Positions 44,292 through 54,025 of a DNA stretch of 64,000 nucleotides are shown here, in pieces. Both the position numbers and the translations under genes were made by a program. The first letter of the stretch is position 1. Every line of letters starts with the position of its first letter. The DNA is taken from positions 34,410-98,409 of the forward strand of contig CAJUHP010000007.1 in assembly GCA_910586125.1 (NCBI GenBank), given 5' to 3'. Below the pieces are notes generated by a model, which saw only the letters and a program-made list of their open reading frames with translations, searched no databases and was not told the DNA's origin. The DNA comes from an uncultured Lachnospiraceae bacterium. Lineage in GTDB: Bacteria > Bacillota > Clostridia > Lachnospirales > Lachnospiraceae.

Positions 44292-45536
44292 TTATGGGCG
44301 TATCTGCCCGTCTCCATAGATGATATATTTTGTGGAGGTCAGTTCGCGCAGGCCCATGGGACCTCTCGCGTGAAGTTTCTGGGTGCTGATGCCGATCTCG
44401 GCGCCGAATCCGAACTCGCCGCCGTCGGTAAAGCGGGTGGAAGCATTGACATATACCGCCGCCGCGTCGATCTCTTCCAGAAAGCGGTTTGCATTGGCAT
44501 AATCGCTGGTTAGGATCGCTTCGGAATGCCCTGTATTATAGCGGTTGATATGGGCGATGGCCTCGCTGATATCCCGCACGGTTTTTATGGACAGAATATA
44601 ATCCAGATACTCGCGGCCCCAGTCCTCTTCTGCGGCCTCCCTAATGGTATTCAGGACGGCTCTGGCCTGTTTATCGCCCCGCAGCTCCACATTTTTTTCA
44701 GCCAGCCTTGCCGCCAGCATCGGGAGAAACGATTCGGCTATCGCCTCATGAACGACCAAGGATTCGCAGGCGTTGCAGACGCCGATGCGCTGTGTTTTGG
44801 CATTGTAGACAATCTCAACTGCCATGGCCAGGTCAGCCGATTCATCCACATAGATATGGCAGTTTCCGGTTCCGGTTTCAATGACGGGAACCGTGCTTTC
44901 CTGTACCACCGTACGAATCAGGCTGGCGCCGCCTCTTGGGATCAGCACATCCACATATTCGTTCATCTTCATAAAACGGGTGGTCTGCGACCGGTCGCCG
45001 GTAAGAAGGCAGACAGCCTCCGGCGGCAGATTTTCTTCTGCCAGCGCGCTTCGCAGCACAGAGACGATGGCGGCGTTGGAATGTGCCGCGTCGCTGCCCC
45101 CCTTTAGAATCACGGCGTTTCCCGCCTTAAAACACAGGCCGAATGCGTCTGCGGTCACATTGGGGCGTGCCTCGTAGATGATTCCCACAACGCCGAGCGG
45201 GACCCGCTTCTGACCAATGAGAAGGCCGTTTGGCCGCCGTTTCATGCCGGTTACTTCTCCTACCGGATCGTCCAGCGCCGCCACATCCCGCAGTCCCTGG
45301 GACATGGAGCGAATGCGTTCTCTGGTCAGCGTCAAGCGGTCCAGAAGGCCCTGGGACATCCCTTTTTCCAGCGCCGCCATTCTGTCCTTTTCGTTGGCGG
45401 ACAGAAGCTGTTCCTCGGATTCGTCCAGGCGGTCCGCCGCCCTATTAAGCGCCGCGTCCTTGCGTCCTCTGCTTAGCGTACGCAGAACAGCCTCCGCTTT
45501 TTTGGCCTGCTGGCCTATCCGTTCCAGATCTTCCAT
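44292..45536 (-). CDS. proA: Gamma-glutamyl phosphate reductase
   Basis: ProA reduces glutamyl-5-phosphate to glutamate-5-semialdehyde with NADPH, the second step of proline synthesis. The 414-residue aldehyde-dehydrogenase-fold enzyme has the catalytic Cys in RIGVCNACESLVVH and the LIPRGGASLIRTV motif. The start MEDLERIGQ at 45536 is chosen from family length; the ribosome binding site AGGAGG is 13 bases away, which is long. An upstream ATG at 45566 would overlap proB. Confidence 0.95.
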   Translation of the reverse strand: MEDLERIGQQAKKAEAVLRTLSRGRKDAALNRAADRLDESEEQLLSANEKDRMAALEKGMSQGLLDRLTLTRERIRSMSQGLRDVAALDDPVGEVTGMKRRPNGLLIGQKRVPLGVVGIIYEARPNVTADAFGLCFKAGNAVILKGGSDAAHSNAAIVSVLRSALAEENLPPEAVCLLTGDRSQTTRFMKMNEYVDVLIPRGGASLIRTVVQESTVPVIETGTGNCHIYVDESADLAMAVEIVYNAKTQRIGVCNACESLVVHEAIAESFLPMLAARLAEKNVELRGDKQARAVLNTIREAAEEDWGREYLDYILSIKTVRDISEAIAHINRYNTGHSEAILTSDYANANRFLEEIDAAAVYVNASTRFTDGGEFGFGAEIGISTQKLHARGPMGLRELTSTKYIIYGDGQIRP

Positions 45537-45559
45537 TATTTTTCTGAGCCTCCTCTCCT

Positions 45560-46411
45560 TCAGCATTCTCCGCGTTGCAGATAGAACCCCAGATCAAAGG
45601 ATTCGTCTCTGCGCGCTGTAAACAAAGTTCCCTTTTGCTCGCCTTCTAACAGTTCATGCAGAATCTTTACATCGGCCCCGTTGGCGATAATCATATCGGC
45701 TCCGCAGGCTGTGGCAATCTGGGCACAGGACAGTTTTGTCGCCATACCTCCGGTACCTACCGATGTAACGGCGCCTTTTCCCAGGCACATCATCTCCTCG
45801 GTTAAATATTCTACCGTATCAATCAGGCGGGCGTCTGGATTGAGGTGCGGATCGTCGGTATACAATCCGTCGATGTCCGACAAAAGAATCAGCAGATCGG
45901 CTTGAATCATTGCCGCCACAACAGCCGATAAAGTATCGTTATCTCCGAATTGCTGCAGTTTTTCCAGCTCGTATGTCGATATGGTATCATTTTCATTGAC
46001 AATAGGAACAACGCCGAGCTTTAGAAGCCGTTCAAAGGTATTTTGAGCGTTCTTTCGATTGACGGCGTGCAGCATGGTATTCTTCGTCATCAGAATCTGA
46101 GAGGCCACGCAGTTATATTCGGCAAACAGCTTTTGGTAGATCATCATCAGGCGGGCCTGCCCCACCGAGGCGCAGGCCTGCTTCAGAGAAATATCTTCCG
46201 GCCGTCCGCAAATCCCCAGCGTCCTGGCGCCCACGGCAATCGCGCCGGAGCTTACCAGCACGACCTGAATGCCCCGGTTGCGAAAGTCGCAAAGTTCCCG
46301 AACCAGCTTCTCCAATTTGATCAGATCGACTTCTCCGGTTTTATGTGTCAGGGAAGAGCTGCCGATTTTTACTACAATCCGTTTTTTTTCTTTCAGTCTG
46401 TCCCGGCTCAT
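45560..46411 (-). CDS. proB: Glutamate 5-kinase
   Basis: ProB phosphorylates glutamate at the gamma position. The 283-residue amino-acid-kinase-fold enzyme starts KKRIVVKIGSSSLTHKTG and has the conserved NENDTIS and LLSDIDGLYTDDP segments. It lacks the C-terminal PUA domain of E. coli ProB, as in many Clostridia. The start at 46411 lies four bases after the SEC-C gene and has no clear ribosome binding site, so translation is probably coupled. Confidence 0.95.
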   Translation of the reverse strand: MSRDRLKEKKRIVVKIGSSSLTHKTGEVDLIKLEKLVRELCDFRNRGIQVVLVSSGAIAVGARTLGICGRPEDISLKQACASVGQARLMMIYQKLFAEYNCVASQILMTKNTMLHAVNRKNAQNTFERLLKLGVVPIVNENDTISTYELEKLQQFGDNDTLSAVVAAMIQADLLILLSDIDGLYTDDPHLNPDARLIDTVEYLTEEMMCLGKGAVTSVGTGGMATKLSCAQIATACGADMIIANGADVKILHELLEGEQKGTLFTARRDESFDLGFYLQRGEC

Positions 46412-46415
46412 ATCA

Positions 46416-46913
46416 CTACTTGCCGCAGCAATGCTTATACTTTTTGCCGGAGCCGCAGGGACAGGGTTCATTGCGGCCGATTTTCTTGCCCTTGACTACC
46501 GTGGTGGAGCTCTTCTGCTGACGGTACAGCTCCTTGCGGCGCTCCGCAGACAGCAGACGCTCCCACTGAGGCAGCTCATACAGCCACTGAGCCTTGGCCG
46601 CCACCATATTGTAGTACAGCTTCTCCGGATCAAAGTTCAGGGAAACCATGGTATCTTCCTCCATGGTTTCAATAGGATTCGGCGTTTTCAGACTGTCGTT
46701 GATGCCGTCCAGATATCCCACCATGATCGAAAGTTCCACGTCGAATTTTTCCGCCAGCTCCTTCACCGTGCCGCTGACGGGTTCGTCGCCTTCCAGAATC
46801 TGCTCATAGATTCCCTTCTCTTTGTTAAAATATTCTACCCAGAATGCCTGTTCGCTCTTTTCGTCTCTCTCGGTCTCGTAGGCCGCCTCTCTCCAGTTTT
46901 CCAGTAATGTCAT
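46416..46913 (-). CDS. SEC-C metal-binding domain protein
   Basis: The 165-residue protein ends in a SEC-C zinc finger, NEPCPCGSGKKYKHCCG, as found at the SecA C-terminus. The first 130 residues are a helical domain with SDVDLSIMVGYLDGIND-like acidic turns, typical of DUF-type SEC-C proteins. It could bind ribosomes or SecB-like partners. It is the first gene of a likely transcript with proB, proA and pcp. Confidence 0.88.
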   Translation of the reverse strand: MTLLENWREAAYETERDEKSEQAFWVEYFNKEKGIYEQILEGDEPVSGTVKELAEKFDVELSIMVGYLDGINDSLKTPNPIETMEEDTMVSLNFDPEKLYYNMVAAKAQWLYELPQWERLLSAERRKELYRQQKSSTTVVKGKKIGRNEPCPCGSGKKYKHCCGK

Positions 46914-46995
46914 GATCTTTCCTCTTTCTGATCTGTTTTTACAGACACGGGTCTGCGATAAACAGTATAAACGATTGCGGAAAGATTTGCAATAC

Positions 46996-47802
46996 TTACT
47001 CCAGATTCGCTCTCTTTTCTAAGATCCAGGAGCCTAAGAAGAAGTACACGCCGATCTGGATCACATTGTAAATCAGCTCATACCAGCTTCCCCCTGTCGG
47101 AAATACCGTCGCCATCGTCATATATATCCCAAACACCAACCGGCCGATTGTGACCAGCAAATCCAAAACGATCATCAATCCCAGAAACGTGCCGATGCTG
47201 CCCCAGATCTTATGTTTCTGAAACAACTGCCCAACACAGATCGAGAAATAAATCATCAGCAGCCCGCGAACCGCACCGACCGCCGCGTTCAGATAGAAGG
47301 ATATTCCAAAGAAATCTGTAATCTCAGACAACAGGCGGCGGAGCAGATAGCCGAATTCCGTCCAAAACTTTCCCTCCCCGATGATGGAGATCATGAGAAA
47401 AACACCGCCGGTTAATACCAGCATGGTCAAAAATTCAAAGATAAGGCCGCTGATTAACTTGGACAGCATATGGGCCTTCGTGGATACCGGAAGCGTCAGC
47501 GACAGATATCCCTGGTCGCCGGCTAGGTTGGAATAAAAACGATGGATAATCAGCACATACGTCAAGATCACAAGGCCAATAATACAGAAGACCCACAAAA
47601 GCATCAGCGAGAAGGTGGCAAAGGTTCGTATCATATCCGGAATCTGTCCGCTGCTGTTATATACATTGGCTTGGTATTCCGCATAGATCATACTTTTCAG
47701 ATGCAGGCTGAAGCCCATCGTCAGCACAATATAAATGCCATAGCACACCAGCAGATATAGATAGCTGGCCTTAAAATCATATTTCAACAATTTTCTCAGC
47801 AT
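46996..47802 (-). CDS. ABC-2 type transporter permease
   Basis: The 268-residue membrane protein has six predicted helices (about 15-35, 55-85, 110-135, 140-165, 180-205, 235-260). It pairs with the ATPase before it: the frames overlap by seven bases. With the GntR-type regulator it forms a YtrA-like three-gene operon, a type used for envelope stress or peptide-antibiotic export. The substrate is unknown. Confidence 0.85.
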   Translation of the reverse strand: MLRKLLKYDFKASYLYLLVCYGIYIVLTMGFSLHLKSMIYAEYQANVYNSSGQIPDMIRTFATFSLMLLWVFCIIGLVILTYVLIIHRFYSNLAGDQGYLSLTLPVSTKAHMLSKLISGLIFEFLTMLVLTGGVFLMISIIGEGKFWTEFGYLLRRLLSEITDFFGISFYLNAAVGAVRGLLMIYFSICVGQLFQKHKIWGSIGTFLGLMIVLDLLVTIGRLVFGIYMTMATVFPTGGSWYELIYNVIQIGVYFFLGSWILEKRANLE

Positions 47803-48500
47803 TTGAATACCTCCCGAAACAGTGCGTCTACCGATTTTCCGTTTTCCTCACGAATCGCATCCACAGGCGCATGCAGCACCACTTCGCCGTAGCGCAGGAA
47901 CACTACTTCATCCAGGATAGACTCTACATCTGCAATCAGATGCGTGGAAATCAGCACCGTGGCATTTTCATTGTAATTGGTTATGATGGTATTTAAAATG
48001 TAGTCTCTGGCCGCCGGATCTACGCCTCCGATGGGTTCATCCAGAATATAGAGGCCGGCGTTGCGGCTCATGACCAGAATCAACTGCACTTTTTCCTTGG
48101 TTCCCTTGGACAGCGTCTTCAGCTTTGCAGACGGATCGATTTGAAGATTGCTTAACATCTCGTACGCCCGCTCTTCCTGAAAATCCTCATAAAAATCTTT
48201 GAAGAAAACAATGATTTCCTGGACGGTCATCCCCATATTCAGATACGTCCGCTCCGGCAGATAGGATACGATTTTTCTGCTCGCAATCCCCACCGGACTG
48301 CCGTCCACCAAAAGCTCTCCCTCATTTGTGGAGAGCAATCCGTTCGCCAGCTTAATCAGGGTAGTCTTCCCGCTTCCGTTGGGGCCTAAAAGCCCAATGA
48401 TCCTTCCCCGCTGCAGCTTCAGATTGACATGATTCAAAGCGGGGCGGCTCCCCTTTCCGTAACTTTTGCTCAAGTCTCTGCACTCTAAAATCGGCGTCAT
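47796..48500 (-). CDS. ABC transporter ATP-binding protein
   Basis: The 234-residue ATPase has Walker A GPNGSGKTT at residues 39-47, Walker B LYILDEP and the signature LSKGTKEK, the Lys/Thr version found in YtrB/CcmA-like exporters. The H-loop is STHLIAD. Its ATG overlaps the regulator stop by four bases (ATGA) and its end overlaps the permease by seven. Confidence 0.93.
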   Translation of the reverse strand: MTPILECRDLSKSYGKGSRPALNHVNLKLQRGRIIGLLGPNGSGKTTLIKLANGLLSTNEGELLVDGSPVGIASRKIVSYLPERTYLNMGMTVQEIIVFFKDFYEDFQEERAYEMLSNLQIDPSAKLKTLSKGTKEKVQLILVMSRNAGLYILDEPIGGVDPAARDYILNTIITNYNENATVLISTHLIADVESILDEVVFLRYGEVVLHAPVDAIREENGKSVDALFREVFKC

Positions 48501-48928
48501 ACTTCTCCCTCCTCTGCCTGCTTATTTTGGTTTTCGTCCTTGGCCTCCCCGGATAAAATCGCCTGACATGCTTCCTCATCCTGCCGGATCAGCGCTGATA
48601 TCTCCTCTCTGGTATAGCCTAATTCCTGCATTGCCGTTATGAAAGCTTCAACTTTCTCCAAAGCAATCTCCAGACGGCTGCTCCGGATCTGTTTTTCATT
48701 CTCCGTCACAAACCGGCCGGATGTCCTCTGCGCATAAATCAGTCCGGTTCGCTCCAACTCGGCCAATGCTTTCTGCATGGTATTGGGGTTTACCGCCGCT
48801 TCCTGCGCCAGTTCCCTGACCGAAGGCAGTTTCTCTCCCGGCCTATATACCCCGCAGACGATACGCAGCCGAATCTGTTCCAGAAGCTGCACATAAATCG
48901 GCCGACTGCCATCGAATATCCACCCCAT
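48497..48928 (-). CDS. GntR-family regulator, YtrA type
   Basis: The 143-residue repressor has an N-terminal winged helix starting PIYVQLLEQIRLRI and the HTH LPSVRELAQEAAVNPNTMQKALAELE. The short C-terminal part, without a FadR or UTRA domain, is the YtrA subfamily layout. It should control its own ABC operon in response to cell-wall stress. The start at 48928 follows AGGAG. Confidence 0.93.
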   Translation of the reverse strand: MGWIFDGSRPIYVQLLEQIRLRIVCGVYRPGEKLPSVRELAQEAAVNPNTMQKALAELERTGLIYAQRTSGRFVTENEKQIRSSRLEIALEKVEAFITAMQELGYTREEISALIRQDEEACQAILSGEAKDENQNKQAEEGEV

Positions 48929-49024
48929 ATCCGCTCTCCTTTCCTGTCTGACTGGTATTTTGCTGCAAATGACGATGCAGCGTTGGTTCTTTTTCTGCTA
49001 TGCGTTCATTGTCTTATTGTAATA

Positions 49025-49046
49025 TTGTACTGTTTATATAATACAA
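49025..49046 (-). promoter_or_regulatory. Possible operator/promoter of the GntR-ABC operon
   Basis: TTGTA (49025-49029) and TACAA (49042-49046) form an inverted repeat with a 12-base AT-rich centre, about 100 bases before the regulator. YtrA-type proteins bind such repeats next to their promoter. The AT-rich text gives several overlapping -10 candidates, so I do not fix one. Confidence 0.3.
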
Positions 49047-49055
49047 TTGTTCTTT

Positions 49056-49361
49056 TCAGATGTCAAGAAGTTTTTTCAATCCAGCGCTATCTTTTTTGTA
49101 TGTTTTTTCTTTGATCTGGTAAAATCTGTGCTCCTGTGCCATGTTGGAAATCTGGAGAATGAAAAAGAATATTACTGTGCTTATTAAATCATTTAAAAGA
49201 CTGATGCGAACAGACAGGGGGAAATCAAAAAGACTCCCGTAAGCAGCTTGGATCAACAACCACGCCGTTGAATCGAGCGACTGCTCAATGAAGGTCGCTT
49301 GATTTTTGGGGACGGATGGAATATATTCAGAATCTTCTTTCAAAGATAATACAGGGAGCAT
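49056..49361 (-). pseudogene. Unrecognised open stretch between operons
   Basis: A 101-residue frame with a protein-like hydrophobic tail (DLISTVIFFFILQI) and a middle part IPSVPKNQATF, then WLLIQAAYGSLFDFPLSVRI. No ribosome binding site precedes the ATG and no family is recognised. It ends in the promoter region of the GntR operon. It could be a relic of an inserted element or a small membrane protein. Confidence 0.3.
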
Positions 49362-49405
49362 CTCACGGACACCCCCTGTACAACCCTACCACTTTATTAT
49401 ATTAA

Positions 49406-50575
49406 TTATATTTCTAAAAGCCCCTTTTTCATCCGCTCAATCCCATCCGCAAGCTTTGTCCGCGGACATCCCAGATTCATGCGCAGATAACCAGGACCGC
49501 CGTATGTTTTGCCCGGCATGATTCCCACTTTGCCGGTGGCAATCAGCGCTTTTTGTATTTCTTCGTCGGAAGCGTTTACCCGGCGCACGTCGATCCAGGC
49601 CAGATAGGTGGCCTCCGGGATGGTAAAGCGTACCCCCAGATCGCTCATTTCCCCGTCGATTCGTTCTTTGAGATAACGCATGTTGCCGAGGACATATTTC
49701 GAGAGCTGAGCGGCGTAATCCATGCACTGATTGTAGCCAGCAATCGCGGCGTACATTCCCGGCAGACTCACGGAATTCAGAAAATCCTGGTTCCGCAGCC
49801 GCGATACAAACGCTTCCCGTATGCTCTTTTCAGGCAATAACCCATAGGAACCGCCCAAGCCCGGCGTATTAAACGTTTTGCTGGGAGAGCTGACAACATA
49901 CACCGGATATTTTTCCTGATAGGACGCCGCTGTGATATGGCGGTTCTCCCCCAAAATGACATCGGCGTGAATCTCGTCGGAAATCACCGGCAAACCATAC
50001 CGGCTGCAGATTTCCATCATACGATCCATCTCTTCCTTCGTCCAAACCCGGCCTGTAGGGTTATGCGGCGAACACAGCAAAAAGATCTGGCTCTCCGCCG
50101 CTTTCTTTTCAAAATCTTCAAAGTCTATCTCATAGTGACCATCCTGATCAACCAGTTCACAGGCGATCAGACGACGGTCATTTTCCTGAACCACTCTAAA
50201 AAATGCGTCGTACATGGGCTGCATCACCAGAACGGAATCGCCTGCCTGACTCAGCAGGCGAAGAAGCACGGCGATGGAGTACAAGACGGACGGACTGTAA
50301 ACCACCCAGTCCTGCGAGATTTCCACACCATGACAATCCCGGAAATATCCGGCGATGGCTCCCTTATAGGTTTCATGATTCCAGCGGCTGTAGCCATAAA
50401 TGCCATGACTCACCATCTCATGAAGCTTTTCCCGGATCGGTCCGGGCGCCTGAAAATCCGTGTCGGAAATTGAGAAAGGAAGCAGATCCTTTTCTCCGAA
50501 ACGATCCTCAATGTAGTCCCACTGGGTACAGAATGTCCCCCTTCGGTTGATCACCGCATCAAAATCATATCCCAT
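49406..50575 (-). CDS. patB: PatB/MalY-type cystathionine beta-lyase aminotransferase
   Basis: This PLP-dependent C-S lyase releases thiols, pyruvate and ammonia from cystathionine or S-conjugates. The 389-residue fold-type I protein has the PLP lysine in SSPSKTFNTPGL, the CSPHNPTGRVWT turn, and N-terminal MGYDFDAVINRRGT, the MalY/PatB start. The start at 50575 follows GGAGG. It is the last gene of the frv-like operon, 16 bases after the M42 peptidase, which suggests processing of a sulfur-containing conjugate or peptide. Confidence 0.93.
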   Translation of the reverse strand: MGYDFDAVINRRGTFCTQWDYIEDRFGEKDLLPFSISDTDFQAPGPIREKLHEMVSHGIYGYSRWNHETYKGAIAGYFRDCHGVEISQDWVVYSPSVLYSIAVLLRLLSQAGDSVLVMQPMYDAFFRVVQENDRRLIACELVDQDGHYEIDFEDFEKKAAESQIFLLCSPHNPTGRVWTKEEMDRMMEICSRYGLPVISDEIHADVILGENRHITAASYQEKYPVYVVSSPSKTFNTPGLGGSYGLLPEKSIREAFVSRLRNQDFLNSVSLPGMYAAIAGYNQCMDYAAQLSKYVLGNMRYLKERIDGEMSDLGVRFTIPEATYLAWIDVRRVNASDEEIQKALIATGKVGIMPGKTYGGPGYLRMNLGCPRTKLADGIERMKKGLLEI

Positions 50576-50591
50576 CTCCACTCCTCCTGTC

Positions 50592-51626
50592 CTAAAAAAG
50601 CGCTTTGTCTCGTACAGTCTGATCCAAAGAGGTCAAGAGCCGGCATAACAGCGCGATCCCGTCCTCCATATCCTGCCAGCAGCCGATGGAATACGGCGAA
50701 TGGCCGTAACGCAGAGGGATTCCTAACACGATGGTTGGACAGCCGTTTCCACTGGTATGGATCACACCGCCGTCCGTGCCGCCGCCGGCCAGCATATCGT
50801 CCTGCAGAGAAAGTCCCAGATCTTTTGCGGCCAGACGCACCTGCCGCACCAATTCCCGGTTGGCTACCATGGTCTTGTCATAGTGCTCCAGCATGATTCC
50901 TCTGCCGATCTGGCGCATGTTGGTATGATTGCGTACCCATTCGTTGCTGTGGCAGGCCACATCCAGCACAATGCAGAGATCCGGCTGTACCATATGCGCC
51001 GCTGTCCGCCCGCCTCTGGTTCCCACTTCCTCCGAGCTGGTCGCCGCATAGCAGATCCGGTTTGGATGCGCCTGACTCGCCATCCGCTTCATGGCTTCCG
51101 CCATCACATAACATCCGGCCCGGTCGTCCAGTGCCTTTGCCGCCAGACGGCCGCCGGGATATTCCCGAAAGGAAGAGGCGAACGTGATCATATCTCCTGC
51201 CTGTACTCCCATCTCTTGAACCTGTTCTCTGCTGTCCTGCCCCAGATCCACATACAGATTTTTTACCTCTTTAGCCTCGGCGTCGTACTCTCCGTTCAGA
51301 ATACCAAAATATTCCCTTCCGTCCTCCACAGTGACAACGACTTCCTGCATCAGCCGGGAAAATACCCGCACGCTTCCTACCGGCATGACCGTCAAAAGGC
51401 CCGATTCCGATATGGCCCGCACCATAAATCCGACTTCATCCATATGAGCCGCCACCATCACAGTAGGCCCCTGGCCCTCCTGGGTAAAAATCAGACTGCC
51501 AAGACCGTCGCTCCAAAGCGCATCGCAGAAGGGACTGCCGTACTCCCTGAGAATCCGGCGCACCTGCCCCTCATTTGCGGCAATGGCATTCGCCTGGCAT
51601 AGCTGTTCCAGCAATTCTCTGTTCAT
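50592..51626 (-). CDS. M42 family metallo-aminopeptidase (FrvX-like)
   Basis: The 344-residue M42 peptidase has the metal-binding set AAHMDEVGF, DDRAGCY (Asp metal bridge), TSSEEVGTRGG (catalytic Glu pair) and a late TDGGVIHTSGNG. Such enzymes form large tetrahedral oligomers that degrade short peptides. E. coli FrvX, next to a fructose-type PTS, is a member. Here too the gene follows PTS genes. The start at 51626 lies 25 bases after the M24 peptidase stop. Confidence 0.93.
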   Translation of the reverse strand: MNRELLEQLCQANAIAANEGQVRRILREYGSPFCDALWSDGLGSLIFTQEGQGPTVMVAAHMDEVGFMVRAISESGLLTVMPVGSVRVFSRLMQEVVVTVEDGREYFGILNGEYDAEAKEVKNLYVDLGQDSREQVQEMGVQAGDMITFASSFREYPGGRLAAKALDDRAGCYVMAEAMKRMASQAHPNRICYAATSSEEVGTRGGRTAAHMVQPDLCIVLDVACHSNEWVRNHTNMRQIGRGIMLEHYDKTMVANRELVRQVRLAAKDLGLSLQDDMLAGGGTDGGVIHTSGNGCPTIVLGIPLRYGHSPYSIGCWQDMEDGIALLCRLLTSLDQTVRDKALF

Positions 51627-51651
51627 TTTCTTTTGCTCCCCCGATCTTAGT

Positions 51652-52713
51652 TCAGACTACAGCCAATTCTTTTGAGGCGTGAGTCAGCACCTCGCACCCG
51701 TTTTCTGTCACCAGGATATCGTCCTCTATACGGATTCCGCCGATTCCCTCCAGATAGATGCCCGGCTCTACGGTCAGCACCATTCCCGGCTCCAGTATGG
51801 TATCGTCCTTCGGCCCGAATCGCGGGTCTTCATGACACGCGATTCCCATGCTGTGTCCCAGATTATGGCTGAAATTTTCACCGTATCCGGCAGATGTGAT
51901 CACTTCCCTGGCAATCTGGTCGATCTCCTGACAGCGGCGGCCGGGGCGGATGGAATCGATCGCTTTTTGCTGTGCTTTCAGCACAATCCCGTACACGGCT
52001 GCCAGAGGTTCTCTGGCCTCTCCCACCGCAAAACTGCGTGTGATATCGGAACAATATTCTCCCACCCGCGCACCAAAATCCATCGTGACAAAATCTCCCT
52101 GACAGATGATTCTCTCTCCGGCTTTGGCATGGGGCATCGCCCCGTTCTCCCCGCTGGCGACAATGATATCAAACGATTCCTTCTGCGCGCCCAAGGATTT
52201 CATATAGTGCAGCAGTTCATTTTCCACCTGCTTTTCCGTCATGCCGGCTTGAATCCAACCAAGGATATGTTCATAGCCCTGATCGGCAATCCGGCAGGCG
52301 CGCCGGATACAGGAAAGTTCCTCGCAAGTCTTAACCGAGCGCAGATGCGGCAGGGAAAGCGGCACCCATTCGGCCGGAATATCCCTCTGCCATTTTTCCC
52401 AGACACCGACGGTCACTTCATCTTTTTCAAATCCTATCCGCCCGATTGCCTCCTCCTGCAGAATCCGGCGGATATGACCGGCAGCCGTACAGTCCGCATC
52501 GATCAATAATACGGTTCCCTCCGTCATTCTCTTTTTCTGCGCCAGATAATATCGTCCGTCAACGATGGCGTAGATGTCCTTTTCGGTCAGCAGAATATAG
52601 CCGCTGCCGCTGTACAGTCCCGCCAGATAAAATTTATTTTCCCGCGAAGTAAACAGCAGGGCGGACAAACCGTCCGCCCTCATCTGCTTTCTCGCCCGTT
52701 CCATGCGGTTCAT
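51652..52713 (-). CDS. M24 family Xaa-Pro peptidase
   Basis: The 353-residue enzyme has the creatinase N-terminal domain (about 1-120) and the pita-bread domain with metal ligands in VTMDFGARVGEYCSDITRSF, HNLGHSMGI, LTVEPGIY and GIRIEDDILV. It cleaves X-Pro bonds of small peptides. It lies 11 bases after the EIIC gene. Along with the M42 enzyme it suggests the PTS import product is a peptide- or amino-acid-linked compound, which is inference. Confidence 0.92.
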   Translation of the reverse strand: MNRMERARKQMRADGLSALLFTSRENKFYLAGLYSGSGYILLTEKDIYAIVDGRYYLAQKKRMTEGTVLLIDADCTAAGHIRRILQEEAIGRIGFEKDEVTVGVWEKWQRDIPAEWVPLSLPHLRSVKTCEELSCIRRACRIADQGYEHILGWIQAGMTEKQVENELLHYMKSLGAQKESFDIIVASGENGAMPHAKAGERIICQGDFVTMDFGARVGEYCSDITRSFAVGEAREPLAAVYGIVLKAQQKAIDSIRPGRRCQEIDQIAREVITSAGYGENFSHNLGHSMGIACHEDPRFGPKDDTILEPGMVLTVEPGIYLEGIGGIRIEDDILVTENGCEVLTHASKELAVV

Positions 52714-52724
52714 ATCCGGGCCTC

Positions 52725-53999
52725 TCAGTCATTGGAATCTACGGTCAGCTTACCCTTATTGATCATATTGTTGCGGATAAAGATTACCAGCAGCGCTGTG
52801 ATCATAGAGCCGATCAGAATTCCGATGATGTAGGACAGAATATTTTCGCACAGAGGCCACGCCCATACGGCGGATTCCGGGAACCACTGCACCGCGCCCA
52901 GAGCCGTGGCGGAAATGGCGCCGCAGATCGCTCCGATCATGTAGCAGGGCAGGATGACCTTGGGCATCTCCAGAAGGAACGGGATTGCGCCCTCAGAAAT
53001 TCCCATAAAGGCCAGGAAGATCGCCGTCTTTCCCTGTGTATAGAACTGCTTGTCAAACACATGGCGCTTCACGATCAGCTTATCCAGAACCGTCGCCAGA
53101 CCTAAGCCGATGGAAGGAACCACGATCGCCACCACGCGGGCGGTAATCGGCAGAACGCGGTCGGTAGCAAAGCCCAGAGCTACAAATCCGGCAGCCTTAT
53201 TGATCGGTCCGCCTAAATCTACAGCCGTCGCGGCAGCCAGAGCAACCGTGTATCCATAAGAACCGACAGAACCGGCGGCAGCCAGCGCGCTCTTGATCAG
53301 CTCGTTCAAAAGGCCGCCCAAAGGCGTTACGATAAACTGCATGGACAGCATGACGCCGATGGCTGCCAGCATGGGAATTAAGAAGGTAGATTTGAACGCC
53401 AGCATATTGTGGCTGACTTGGATCTTCTTATTCAGCCATTTTACAAAATATCCAGCTGCGATGGCAATCAGAATCGCGCCCAAAAAGGAAGACGCCACCG
53501 GCTTGGAGGCCGTCCATACGCCCTCGGTCAGATTCAGCACCGAAGAAGGAGTGGTAGCCATCAAACCGCCGATAAAACCGGCCGGAAACGCCAGCTTGCC
53601 GCCGATGGAATTTGCCATGAAAGCGGCAAACATCGGGATGGCAAAGCCAAACAGCGTGCCGCCGAAATCCAGACAAAGCTGTGCAAACTGCAAAAGCCCA
53701 ATGGAAAAACCGCTGTAATTGCCGCTGTTCATGGCGTCCACAATTCCCATGGAAGGGTCTACGCCCAGAATTACATAGGGAATCAACTGGGAGAACGCCA
53801 GAATCAGTCCGCCCATGATCAGGAAAGGAATCATATTGCTGATACCGGTCATGATATGGCGCGAGAGAACATCCCAAATCCCCTTCTTCTCCTGCACTTC
53901 CGGTTTCTTTTCTGCCGCGGGCTTTGTGCCTTCGTTTGTATTGTTTGCGTTTTTGTTCGCAGGCGCTCCTGTCAGAGCCCCTCTTTTGGTAATAGCCAT
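52725..53999 (-). CDS. PTS fructose-family EIIC
   Basis: The 424-residue membrane permease has about nine helices, beginning after a 40-residue hydrophilic Asn/Lys/Glu-rich N-terminus. Motifs GISNMIPFLIMGGLILAFS and GISEGAIPFLL are the fructose EIIC hallmarks. It has no fused EIIB or EIIA, which are separate genes just before it. The sugar is unknown; family name alone does not prove fructose. Confidence 0.93.
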   Translation of the reverse strand: MAITKRGALTGAPANKNANNTNEGTKPAAEKKPEVQEKKGIWDVLSRHIMTGISNMIPFLIMGGLILAFSQLIPYVILGVDPSMGIVDAMNSGNYSGFSIGLLQFAQLCLDFGGTLFGFAIPMFAAFMANSIGGKLAFPAGFIGGLMATTPSSVLNLTEGVWTASKPVASSFLGAILIAIAAGYFVKWLNKKIQVSHNMLAFKSTFLIPMLAAIGVMLSMQFIVTPLGGLLNELIKSALAAAGSVGSYGYTVALAAATAVDLGGPINKAAGFVALGFATDRVLPITARVVAIVVPSIGLGLATVLDKLIVKRHVFDKQFYTQGKTAIFLAFMGISEGAIPFLLEMPKVILPCYMIGAICGAISATALGAVQWFPESAVWAWPLCENILSYIIGILIGSMITALLVIFIRNNMINKGKLTVDSND

Positions 54000-54025
54000 T
54001 TCGTTATCCCCTCTCTCCTTTTTTC

